64,000 nucleotides of DNA from Campylobacterales bacterium (lineage in GTDB: Bacteria > Campylobacterota > Campylobacteria > Campylobacterales > Sulfurovaceae), in NCBI GenBank assembly GCA_014763885.1, contig JACXUO010000003.1:62001-126000 (forward strand). The letters run 5' to 3'. How positions within the stretch are numbered: the first letter of the stretch is position 1; each line of letters opens with the position of its first letter. The notes under the pieces were generated by a model. That model was not told where the DNA came from. It worked only from the letters and a program-made list of their open reading frames with translations, and searched no databases. Of the stretch, positions 42,216 through 51,030 are shown one piece after another. The translations under genes were made by a program, and so were the position numbers.

Positions 42216-42230
42216 TGATAACTATTTTCA
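42216..42230. promoter_or_regulatory. Fur box 2 upstream of the DUF2325 operon
   Basis: TGATAACTATTTTCA matches the 7-1-7 Fur consensus with two mismatches and lies 51 bases from box 1. The remaining gap to the next gene (42231-42481) shows no ORF with a ribosome site, repeat or RNA that I can support. Confidence 0.65.
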
Positions 42231-42481
42231 TTTTCATAAGTTGAATCAGGAAGGATTCCTCCTAATTTTCACAAATGGATGCAGGTTTCCAGGGATAAAA
42301 CATCACCCGTAGAAAAAAACGATAGGAAGCATTGTAGATATTTTGAACCTCATTTACATTGTACTCCTCTCACCATTCTCCGCATCCGATCTCTTTTACA
42401 CTACCCAAAGTTTGCCTTCGGTTGCCAAAGTATTTTGATCTGAAGCGATAAGATGATTTATGCCATACAAAAACCGAGTAT

Positions 42482-43847
42482 CTACATGCTATGCCACACC
42501 TCCGCAAATGCCCTCACCGCGCTTTCTATCTCCTCCAGCTCAAACCCGCCGAAACCCATACGCACAGCGTCCCACTCCCCGCCTGAGTACGCTTTGGCAA
42601 AGTGGAGCTTGATGTCTGCTTCTTCGGCTTTTTCTCGTAAGCATTCTAGGTCTATATTACATGTGGGGCGGATGTTGATCGAGAGTCCTCCGCCTTCGCT
42701 GACGATGTGCATCGTATCGCCTAGATGTGTGATGAGGGCCTGTTTCATAAGATCGTGTTTTTTGCGGTTTAGATTGCGCACACGCCGCAGGTGTCGCTCC
42801 CAGTGCCCCTCGCGCATGAAGAGTTCGAGAGTCTTCTGGCTCATGAGCCCCACGCGCGAGAAGGTCCCATGAAAAGCTTTGTACCGTTCCACGAGACTAT
42901 GAGGCAGTACGACATAACCGATGCGAAGCGCAGGCCAGAGCGCTTTGGCGAAGGTACCTATGTAGATGACACGCCCTGCATCGTCAAGTCCTTGCAGCGA
43001 GGGGATGGGGCGTGAGCGGTAGGTGAGTTCACTGTCGTAGTCGTCTTCAATGATGTAGGTATCGTTTTTTTGTGCCCACTTGAGCAGACGCAGACGGTTG
43101 GCGATGGGCATGGCGGCACCCGTGGGGTACTGGTGTGAGGGGGTGATGTAGACAACACGGGCATCGGAAGCGATAAGCTCGTCGATAATGAGACCGTTTT
43201 CATCGACATCTACGGGCGTAATATCAAAACCGTGATGCGCAAAGACCTTGCGGGCGATGTGGTAGCCGGGATGCTCAATGGCAAAATGTCCGTGCGTGGA
43301 GCGCAGGATATCGGCGATCATCCCCATCGCATCGATAAATGCCCCCGTGACAATGACGTCGGACGCCGTGCACCGTACACCGCGCAGTTCTCTGAGATAG
43401 CGTGCGATCTCATGGCGAAGCCCCTCCTCCCCCTGCGGATCGGTATAGGCACCCATGTCGAGGCTTTCATCTACTGCGCGGTTAAAGAGGCGTTTGTAGA
43501 GTTTGAGCGGGAAGAGCTTCTGCGAGAGACGCACGGGGTAGAAGTTGTACCGGTACGCTACGGAGGACTGGGGCATGTTTTGCGGTGCTGGTTTGGTTTG
43601 CAAAGGATAGAAATCTGCATCAGCGACATAGTAGCCGCTTTTGGGGCGGCTTTCGATGTAGCCTTCGGCGTACAGTTGCGCGTATGCCGATTCGACGGTG
43701 TTTTTTGCTGATGGCGTACTCCTGGGAGATCTTTCGGATCGAGGGGAGTTTGCCGCCCACTTCCATTTCTGTCGTGATCGTTTGTTTGAGCGCTTCATAA
43801 AGCTGGATATGCAAAGGTGTTTTGGATTGAGCATCAAAAATATACAT
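42482..43847 (-). pseudogene. MocR/PdxR-family GntR-aminotransferase regulator, frameshifted
   Basis: A GntR-type winged helix fused to a PLP aminotransferase-like domain. The N-terminal frame starts at ATG 43847 ('FDAQSKTPLHIQLYEALKQTI', 'KLPSIRKISQEYAISK') and is lost at the T-run 43701-43706 (six T, read as A on the coding strand). The rest continues in another frame as 'NTVESAYAQLYAEGYIESRPKSGYYV' and the aminotransferase part, with 'DDYDSEL' and the PLP-lysine region 'YIGTFAKALWPALRIGY'. Five As would restore a continuous protein of about 455 residues. It faces a PNPOx-type flavoprotein gene, which it may regulate. Sequencing error, phase variation or decay are all possible. Confidence 0.8.
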
Positions 43848-43893
43848 AAAACTGACCCCATAAATAGTAAAATTTTTGTCACTTGTAATCAGT

Positions 43894-43905
43894 ACAGTTA
43901 ACTGT
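43894..43905. promoter_or_regulatory. 12-bp palindrome in the mocR/PNPOx control region
   Basis: ACAGTTAACTGT is perfectly symmetric and lies between the two divergent genes, 37 bases before the PNPOx-like ATG. It could be an operator, although MocR regulators often bind direct repeats. Confidence 0.35.
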
Positions 43906-43941
43906 TATAGTAGCGTAAATCATTTTAAGGAGACAGGAATA

Positions 43942-44556
43942 ATGAGACGTTCCGAATTTCAGATAGAGGACCCTGCCGCCATCACTTCGTTTCTGGACGA
44001 TTGCGAATACGGTGTTATCTCACTCATAAGCGACGGCGAGCCCTACGGTGTGACGGTCAATTTTGCGTATAGAGAGGGGGAGATCTATTTTCACGGTGCT
44101 TTGGAGGGACGCAAAGCAGAAGCGATCAAAGCAGATGCCAGATGTTCATTTACGGCAGCAAAACCGTACGCCTACATCCCCTCCTATTTCAGCGATACCC
44201 GTTCAGCATGTCCGGCAACCCAGTTTTTTGCTTCGGTGATAGCAGAAGGTCATGTGATACGGTTGAATGCGGTGGAGCAAAAAATGTTCGGCCTCACTGC
44301 ACTGATGGAGAAGATGCAGCCGGAAGGCGGCTATAAGCCGATCGATGCGGCTAACCCTATCTATACAAAGATGCTTGAAAAAACAGGAGTCTATGTGATA
44401 GAGAGCGATTGCATCACCTTCAAAGTCAAAGCGGGTCAAAATCTATCCAAAGATCGGTGTGGCAAACTTATGGAGCGCATAAAAGCACGTGATACCGCCT
44501 CAGATCATCAAACGCTTGCACTGATGCAAAGCCTACAAAACAAGGAGTCATTATGA
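43942..44556 (+). CDS. Pyridoxamine 5'-phosphate oxidase-fold flavoprotein (NimA-like)
   Basis: 204 residues from ATG 43942 (AAGGAGAC upstream). The split-barrel flavin fold is visible in 'RRSEFQIEDPAAITSFLDDCEYGVISLISDGEPYGVTVNFAYREGEIYFHGALEGRKAEAIK', the pattern of the NimA/PNPOx-like group. These bind FMN or heme and reduce nitro compounds or other small molecules. The next gene overlaps by four bases. A divergent MocR-type gene lies upstream. The pair with an N-acetyltransferase suggests detoxification of aromatic nitro/amine compounds, which is an inference. Confidence 0.8.
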   Translation: MRRSEFQIEDPAAITSFLDDCEYGVISLISDGEPYGVTVNFAYREGEIYFHGALEGRKAEAIKADARCSFTAAKPYAYIPSYFSDTRSACPATQFFASVIAEGHVIRLNAVEQKMFGLTALMEKMQPEGGYKPIDAANPIYTKMLEKTGVYVIESDCITFKVKAGQNLSKDRCGKLMERIKARDTASDHQTLALMQSLQNKESL

Positions 44557-45302
44557 GAGCTTCCAACTTTAACCTCGCTGATTACCTCTCGCGTATCGGG
44601 TATGAGGGGAGTGTCGACACTACACTTGCAACACTCACCCGGTTGGTACAGAAACAACTGCGAACTGTCCCGTTTGAAAATACCGAAGTGCAAGCCGGGC
44701 GTATACCATCTATGGTACCTGAAGAGATCGTAGATAAAGTCCTGACCCGCCGCCGCGGGGGATACTGCTACGAGATCAATGGCATCTTCTCCATGGCGCT
44801 CAGTGCTATCGGTTTCGAGTGGTATTTTGCCGCAGCACGGCCGATGTTTTACCCCGTGCGCCGTCCCAGGACACACATGATTGTGATAGTGCGTATCGAG
44901 GGAAGAGATTACCTCTGCGATACGGCATTCGGAGGATATGCCCTCCGCGCGCCGATGATGATCGAAGAGGGCGATGTCGTTCAGGACGATGACCATTTAC
45001 GTCTTGAGCTGATCGATGGCGAATATGTACTGAGTTCACTGGTGCAGGAGAGATGGCAACATCAGTATGGTTTTACGATGCAACCGCAGGAGTGGATCGA
45101 GTTCACTCTCGCAAACTATTACAACGCCACCCATCCCGATACGATCTTCACACAGAAGAGACTCGCGATTCTACAGACCACTACGGGGCGAAAGATCCTT
45201 ATGGAGAATGAACTCAAGTGCATCGAGGAGGGAAAATCAGAGCATCTGGAAGTCGATTACAATACGGCATTAAAGGAGCATTTTGGACTGGAGCCGTGGT
45301 GA
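44553..45302 (+). CDS. nat: Arylamine N-acetyltransferase
   Basis: 249 residues, typical for bacterial NAT. The Cys-His-Asp triad is present: C in 'RRRGGYCYEINGIF', H in 'RPRTHMIVIVRI', D in 'LCDTAFGGYALRAP'. It transfers acetyl from acetyl-CoA to arylamines and hydrazines. ATGA overlap with the flavoprotein gene implies a two-step route (nitro reduction, then acetylation), although this is not shown. The following 114 bases hold the acnB terminator. Confidence 0.9.
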   Translation: MRASNFNLADYLSRIGYEGSVDTTLATLTRLVQKQLRTVPFENTEVQAGRIPSMVPEEIVDKVLTRRRGGYCYEINGIFSMALSAIGFEWYFAAARPMFYPVRRPRTHMIVIVRIEGRDYLCDTAFGGYALRAPMMIEEGDVVQDDDHLRLELIDGEYVLSSLVQERWQHQYGFTMQPQEWIEFTLANYYNATHPDTIFTQKRLAILQTTTGRKILMENELKCIEEGKSEHLEVDYNTALKEHFGLEPW

Positions 45303-45376
45303 TTTGCAGAAAAAACCTTGTTTGATATAATGATTCGCAGGGTGGGATAATCTATTTGACTCTAAAAGAGTAGAGA

Positions 45377-45403
45377 AAGAAAAAGAGAGGCAAAACGCCT
45401 CTC
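45377..45403 (-). terminator. Rho-independent terminator of acnB
   Basis: GAGAGGC and GCCTCTC form a 7-bp stem around a 5-base loop. On the minus strand the stem is followed by CTCTTTTTCTTTC. It lies 14 bases after the acnB stop. Confidence 0.75.
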
Positions 45404-45416
45404 AAAAGAAGGTGAA

Positions 45417-47727
45417 TTACTTCACCATTGCTTCAAGTTCTTCAGCAGAAACCTGGTCAAAGTTAAGGTATTTATATACGCTCTCTTTGTTTGCATCTGT
45501 GATCTTTTTGTTTACGATCTCAAGGTACTCTTCTTTGTTTGGAAGACGTCCAAGAAGTGCTGCAACCGCTGCAACTTCCGCTGACCCCAGGTATACCTGT
45601 GCACCTTTCCCAAGTCTGTTGTCGAAGTTTCTTGTAGAGGTTGAGAATACGATCGCATTGTCTGCGACTCTTGCCTGGTTACCCATACAGAGTGAACATC
45701 CAGGAACCTCGGTTCTCGCACCAGCAGCACCGAAGATCGCATAATATCCCTCTTCAGTCAATGTCTTCTCATCCATTTTGGTTGGTGGTACTACCCATAG
45801 CTTAGCCTTCACAGCACCCTCACCTTTAAGTACTTCACCAAGTGCTCTGAATAGACCGATATTCGTCATACAAGAACCGACGAATACTTCATCGATCTTC
45901 TCAGTCGGTCTGCTTGGATCAGCAAGTACTTCAGAGAGTGTCGCCACATCATCCGGATCGTTCGGACAAGCAAGGATCGGCTCAGTGATCTCATTAAGAT
46001 CGATCTCGATCACTGCTGCGTACTCAGCATCCGCATCAGCCTCAAGAAGCTCCGGGTTTTTAAGCCACTCTCTCATCTTGTCTGCTCTTCTTTGAAGTGT
46101 TGCAGCATCCTGATAACCATCTTTAATCATCTCTTCGATAAGAGCGATGTTAGAGTTTAGGTACTCGATGATCGGCTCTTTATCAAGTTTCACTGTACAT
46201 GCTGCAGCTGATCTCTCAGCAGATGCATCAGAAAGCTCAAATGCCTGCTCACACTTCAGTGTTTCAAGACCTTCGATCTCAAGTACACGTCCGGCAAAGA
46301 TGTTTTTCTTACCTTTTTTCTCAACAGTCAAAAGACCATCTTTGATCGCCTGGTAAGGGATCGCATTGACAAGGTCACGAAGTGTGATACCCGGTTGCAT
46401 TTCACCTTTGAACCGTACAAGCACTGACTCCGGCATAGTAAGTGGCATCATACCTGTTACTGCTGCGAACGCAACAAGACCAGACCCTGCAGGGAATGAG
46501 ATACCGATAGGGAATCTTGTATGTGAGTCACCACCTGTACCAACAGTATCCGGCAGACAAAGTCTGTTCAGCCATGAGTGGATCTACCATTTTCTGCGCA
46601 AGGGTGTACCCTTTACCGTTGTCATCCGGCTGATCCGGTGCCATAAACATATCTGAAGCTCCCATTCCAAGTGCTTCTCTCGCTTTTGCAGTCAAACCTT
46701 TACCGATGATCAATGGGATACGGCCACCCGCTCTCATCTCATCCGGAAGTGTATTTGGTGAAAGATTGAACTCAGATACGACTGTACCGTTCTTTTCGAT
46801 TACACCGTCAAATGGTTTTACTGTGATCACATCACCGGTCTCAAGCTCATCCACCGGTGCCTGGATAGGAAGACATCCTGAATCCTCAGCAGTGTTGAAG
46901 AAGATCGGAGCGATGATAGAACCGATCACCACACCGCCTGTTCTCTTGTTTGGAACACCCGGGATATCTGTACCCATGTGCCATTGAACAGAGTTGATGC
47001 CTGATTTTCTGGATGAACCTGTACCTACAACGTCACCAACATATGCAAGCGGGTGCCCTTTCTCTTTAAGCTGAGCCATTGTCTCAAGCGGGTTTTCCAT
47101 TCTAGCAACAAGCATAGAGTTTGCGTGAAGCGGGATATCCGCTCTTGTAAATGCTTCAGAAGCTGGAGAAAGGTCGTCTGTATTCGTCTCACCAGGGATT
47201 TTGTAAACAGTCAGCGTGATCTCTTTTGCAAGTTCCGGTCTGTTAGTGAACCACTCAGCGTTTGCCCAGGACTCAATGACTTCTTTGGCAAATGCGTTGC
47301 CATGATCCATGAGTTCTTTGACATCGTTAAAAGAGTTGTATACCAAAATAGTATTTTTAAGTTCATCGGCTGCAGCCTGAGCTACTTCTACATGAGAATG
47401 TTTCAGTGCTTCAACAAGCGGCCCCACATTGAACCCGCCAAGCATTTTTCCCAAAATTTTAATCGCATAGACTTTGTCTATTGCATGGCATGATGCATCA
47501 TCTTGAATCAGTGCGTTTAAAAACGCTGCTTTCACATATGCAGCGTCATCAACACCCGCAGGTACTTTGTTTTCTATTAGATCCAACAGATACGCTTCAT
47601 CTTCTATCTTGTCAGCTTTAAGCAATGTTACAAGCTCAGCTACTTGAGCGGCAGTGAGCGGCAGTGGCGGTACACCAAGCGCTGCACGCTCAGCCGTGTG
47701 TGCTTTGTATTCTTCGATCAAGGCCAT
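45417..47727 (-). pseudogene. acnB: Aconitate hydratase B with internal out-of-frame deletion
   Basis: The first 380 or so codons (47727 to about 46584) are normal AcnB: HEAT-like N-terminus and domain 4 ('VGDVVGTGSSRKSGINSVQW', 'RTGGVVIGS'). After 'GYTLAQKMV' the frame stops after 20 more residues. In another frame, from 46583, the protein resumes as '[27 protein letters not shown]', then '[16 protein letters not shown]', cluster cysteines ('IGSCMTNIG', '[17 protein letters not shown]') and stop. Compared with E. coli AcnB about 88 residues (near 263 bases) are missing, including the start of domain 1. As read it cannot make active aconitase. ATG has AGGAG before it. Assembly gap or real loss cannot be told apart here. 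Confidence 0.85.
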
Positions 47728-47859
47728 ATTCAGGTCTCCTAAAGTTGGTTTTGTATCAAGATTATACCTATATCTGTTTTGAAAGTTATAGTTCGGATAA
47801 GAAGATGTAAAGAAGTAGAGCAGTTTTGTGTAGGTTTTACACAGGAAATCGGAAAAGTG

Positions 47860-50121
47860 TTACAAAATTTCCCTATTTCCTTTAGCATTGGGTTCTGAAA
47901 GTACCCCCATGGCCTCAAGCTGTTCGATAATATTGGCAGAACGGTTGTAACCGATCTGCAGCTTTCTCTGCAGATAGGATATGGAGGTCTTTTTGTCGCT
48001 CAGGATCACTGCCTTTGCCTCTTCGTAGAGCGGATCGAGATCGATCTCGTCGCTGCCTGAAGCACCGCCTTCACTCGCACCGGCGACAAGATAGTTCTCA
48101 TCATATTCGGGTTCTCTCTGTGCCTTGAGATACTCTACGATCTTCTCGATCTCCTCTTCCGTACTCCATGGAGCATGCAGACGTACAAGCCCTGTAGATC
48201 CCGGAGGCGTAAAAAGTCCGTCACCTCGACCCAACAGGCTCTCTGCACCCATCGCGTCAAGGATCACCTTCGAGTCGATTCTCTGCCCTACCCTGTAACT
48301 CAGCCTTGAAGGAAGGTTCGCTTTGATCAGACCCGTTACGACATCCACACTCGGCCGTTGCGTGGCGACAATCAGATGGATACCCGACGCCCTTGCCATC
48401 TGGGCAAGACGTGCGATAGAAAACTCTACCTCTTTCCCTCCTGTCATCATCAGGTCTGCCAGCTCGTCAATGACTACGACAATATAAGGGAAAGGTTCAG
48501 CCAACCCCTCTCTTTTTACCTTTTCATTATAGTTTTCTATATTCTTGGTACGATTCTCTGCCATCAGCTTATAGCGCCGTTCCATCTCTCCCACCATATT
48601 TGCCAACGCAGCGATCGCTTTTTTTGCATCGATGATCACCGGTGTCAGGAGGTGCGGGATATCATTGTAGATGGAAAACTCCAGCATCTTCGGATCGATC
48701 AGCATCAGTTTGAGATGATCGGGATCGTTCCTATAGAGCAGTGAGAGGATCATCGCATTGATCCCTACGGATTTACCCGACCCCGTCGTCCCTGCGATAA
48801 GGATATGAGGAAGTTTCTTGATATCGGTCACAAAAGGCTTACCGACGATATCCTTGCCCAGAGCCACCGTCAACGGCGAACCCGAAGAGCGAAAAATATC
48901 GGACTCGAGTATCTCCCTGAGGTAGATCGTATCCACCGTGTCATTGGGGATCTCTATCCCTACGACATCACGCCCAGGGATCGGTGCCTGGATACGGATC
49001 GTTTCTGCCTGCAGTGCCATAGCCAGGTCATCCTGCAGATTCAGGATCTTCGATACCTTGACATGCGGAGCGGGTTTGAACTCAAAGGTCGTGACCAAAG
49101 GACCGGAATAGGTACGTACCACATCGCCCTCGATCTTGAACTGCTCCAGTTTTGCCAGAAGTTCGCCGATTTTACGGTCGATTTCCGCCTCGTTCATCTT
49201 TCTTGTCGTTTTTGGTGCCTTTTGCAGAAAATCCAGCTTGGGCAGCCTGAAATTTTTTGGCTTCTCTACTTTTCCCTTTTCTATCTGTTCAAGCAGCTTT
49301 GAGTTCTCCTCAAGCTCATCGACAATGGTCACATGAGAACTGCTTTTAGGCATCTGTGAGAGCGGCTCTTTTGCCCTGCTCTCCTCTTCCAGCACCTCCT
49401 CCATCTCTTTTTCAAGCGTTGTGATCTCCTCGATCACAGGATCATCGTTCTCCTCCTCCCATCGTACGCTCTCTTGAGCATACGAAGAGGGTTCGGGCTC
49501 CTGTCTTTCCATCTTTTTGACAGCATTTGCTCCGGCAGCCTCTCTCTTGTCGACCGCTTTCATCAACGGCATCATCTCATCTTCCAGTCTCGGTGCAGCA
49601 AAAGGGTTGGTAGAGAGCTTTTTGAATACCGCTTTCCCCGCATAGCTAAGTTTTCCATACAGAGAGGCGAAGGTGCCAAGAGAAGGGGTGGGGAAATTGA
49701 TATCCTCCGGGCTGAAATCATCATCAAGGATAAAAACCAGTGAAAGGAGTGTGATCAAAAGCCAGGAGAGCCAAAGGCCCGCCTTGCCTATATAGGGTTC
49801 CAGGAACTCTACGATCTGGGTACCGATAAAGCCTGCCTTTTCAAGGTCAAATACAAGGGATTCAAGAAAGATCAGACTGATAAAAAGAAGTATCCATCCC
49901 AGGTAAAAGTCAATCTCTTTAGCTTTTGAACTCTCTTTAAAAAGTCTATAGAGCGGATAAAAAAGAATAAAAAGATTGATATAGGCAAGATATCCGAAAA
50001 GAAAGAGATTCGTCTGTCCGATCTTTTCTCCGATATTTCCTACAAGACCCGTTCCCAAAAAGAGCGTTGAAAAGGCTGCATAGATAAAAAGTATGGAGGT
50101 AACAATAAGTGCAATCTTCAC
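47860..50121 (-). CDS. ftsK: FtsK/SpoIIIE DNA translocase
   Basis: 753 residues. Four N-terminal helices (residues 1-140) anchor it at the septum. A shortened charged linker (about 180-290) follows, then the motor: Walker A 'IAGTTGSGKSVGINAMI', Walker B 'LMLIDPKMLEFSIY', and 'LIVATQRPSVDVVTGLIKANLPSRLSYRV'. The C-terminal gamma winged helix ('TSISYLQRKLQIGYNRSANIIEQLEAMGVLS') reads KOPS. It pumps chromosome ends across the closing septum and activates XerH/XerCD-dif. Solitary, downstream of the tRNA cluster on the opposite strand. Confidence 0.95.
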   Translation of the reverse strand: MKIALIVTSILFIYAAFSTLFLGTGLVGNIGEKIGQTNLFLFGYLAYINLFILFYPLYRLFKESSKAKEIDFYLGWILLFISLIFLESLVFDLEKAGFIGTQIVEFLEPYIGKAGLWLSWLLITLLSLVFILDDDFSPEDINFPTPSLGTFASLYGKLSYAGKAVFKKLSTNPFAAPRLEDEMMPLMKAVDKREAAGANAVKKMERQEPEPSSYAQESVRWEEENDDPVIEEITTLEKEMEEVLEEESRAKEPLSQMPKSSSHVTIVDELEENSKLLEQIEKGKVEKPKNFRLPKLDFLQKAPKTTRKMNEAEIDRKIGELLAKLEQFKIEGDVVRTYSGPLVTTFEFKPAPHVKVSKILNLQDDLAMALQAETIRIQAPIPGRDVVGIEIPNDTVDTIYLREILESDIFRSSGSPLTVALGKDIVGKPFVTDIKKLPHILIAGTTGSGKSVGINAMILSLLYRNDPDHLKLMLIDPKMLEFSIYNDIPHLLTPVIIDAKKAIAALANMVGEMERRYKLMAENRTKNIENYNEKVKREGLAEPFPYIVVVIDELADLMMTGGKEVEFSIARLAQMARASGIHLIVATQRPSVDVVTGLIKANLPSRLSYRVGQRIDSKVILDAMGAESLLGRGDGLFTPPGSTGLVRLHAPWSTEEEIEKIVEYLKAQREPEYDENYLVAGASEGGASGSDEIDLDPLYEEAKAVILSDKKTSISYLQRKLQIGYNRSANIIEQLEAMGVLSEPNAKGNREIL

Positions 50122-50247
50122 ATCTATTCCCTGATTTACGTTTGATATTAATTAATGAAGATATTATAGCACAACTTAGATAAAGGGGCTAATGAAATAT
50201 CCCAAATTGCAATACTTTACTTTTTCCGCCTTCTGTACTGCTCGAGA

Positions 50248-50274
50248 CTGGTAAGCCCACCCTACGGAGGTGTG
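50248..50274. repeat. Partial copy of the GTAGGGTGGGC-type dispersed repeat
   Basis: The complement of this stretch reads CACACC-TCC-GTAGGGTGGGCTTACCAG and matches one arm and loop of the inverted repeat at 55862-55921 (CACACC-GTAGGGTGGGCTTGCCAG) apart from a 3-base insertion and one change. The rest of the gene-free gap 50122-50440 shows only AT-rich sequence before the tRNA-Leu promoter. Confidence 0.6.
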
Positions 50275-50440
50275 TAAGAATATGGCTTGAAGAAATAATT
50301 TACCGATCGATGGTTGATACGATCAGAGATACTCTTGAAAAAGCAGTATTATTATGTAAATAAGTGATACTTCTCATATTTTTTAAACAAGCCTTAAGGT
50401 TACACTGCGTAAAATTCCAGCCTACATCTTGTATGTAGAA

Positions 50441-50525
50441 GCCTCGATGGTGGAATTGGTAGACACGCTAGACTCAAAATCTGGTGGGCTTGCCCGTGTC
50501 GGTTCGACTCCGACTCGAGGTACCA
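50441..50525 (+). tRNA. tRNA-Leu (CAA)
   Basis: Class II tRNA of 85 bases. Acceptor GCCTCGA pairs with TCGAGGT, discriminator A, encoded CCA. Anticodon loop CTCAAAA gives CAA. A long variable arm (TGGGCTTGCCCG region) and TTCGACTC T-loop confirm leucine type. Confidence 0.9.
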
Positions 50526-50651
50526 TTTGATAGGACGTTTTTTGAGCAAAGTTCAACAAAACTACGCTAACGCTGTGTTGACTTCAGCAGTCGGCTCACG
50601 AAACTAGTTTCGTTTTGAATTAAAAATGTTTTATCTCATAAACTTTATGAC

Positions 50652-50728
50652 GCGGGAATAGCTCAGTTGGCTAGAGCGTCAGCCTTCCAAGCTGAGGGTC
50701 GCGGGTTCGAGTCCCGTTTCCCGCTCCA
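50652..50728 (+). tRNA. tRNA-Gly (TCC)
   Basis: Acceptor GCGGGAA pairs exactly with TTCCCGC, with T discriminator and encoded CCA. D-arm GCTCAGTTGG, anticodon loop CTTCCAA (TCC), T-loop GGTTCGAGTCC. 77 bases. Confidence 0.93.
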
Positions 50729-50741
50729 CTTACCCATATTT

Positions 50742-50816
50742 GCGGGCGTAGCTCAGGGGTAGAGCATAACCTTGCCAAGGTTAGGGTCGACGGTTCGAAT
50801 CCGTTCGCCCGCTCCA
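50742..50816 (+). tRNA. tRNA-Gly (GCC)
   Basis: Acceptor GCGGGCG pairs with CGCCCGC, T discriminator, encoded CCA. Anticodon loop TTGCCAA (GCC). It follows the TCC glycine tRNA after 13 bases and is probably processed from the same transcript. Confidence 0.93.
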
Positions 50817-51030
50817 TAATATCTCTTTTTATACCTAATCTTTAAAAGCATTCTAAAATTAAATACTATACCAAATATATTCTATTTACTTCCATTCATA
50901 AAAAATATTCAAGATAAAATATTAATAATTCTTTTGATAAATATATTATTTATTAATCTTTTAAGTTCTATTTAATACAAAATCAACAGAGAAGAAGTAG
51001 TATTGTATTTTCATCAAAGGAGGAGAATAC

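Noticed and set aside
43848-43882. Alternative upstream start for the mocR aminotransferase frame
   Set aside because: This frame's N-terminus is not GntR-like, whereas the neighbouring frame gives a perfect winged-helix start. It is an out-of-frame extension.
50441-50816. tRNA cluster as an integration site for a mobile island
   Set aside because: No integrase, direct-repeat copy of a tRNA 3' end or phage gene is present on either side.
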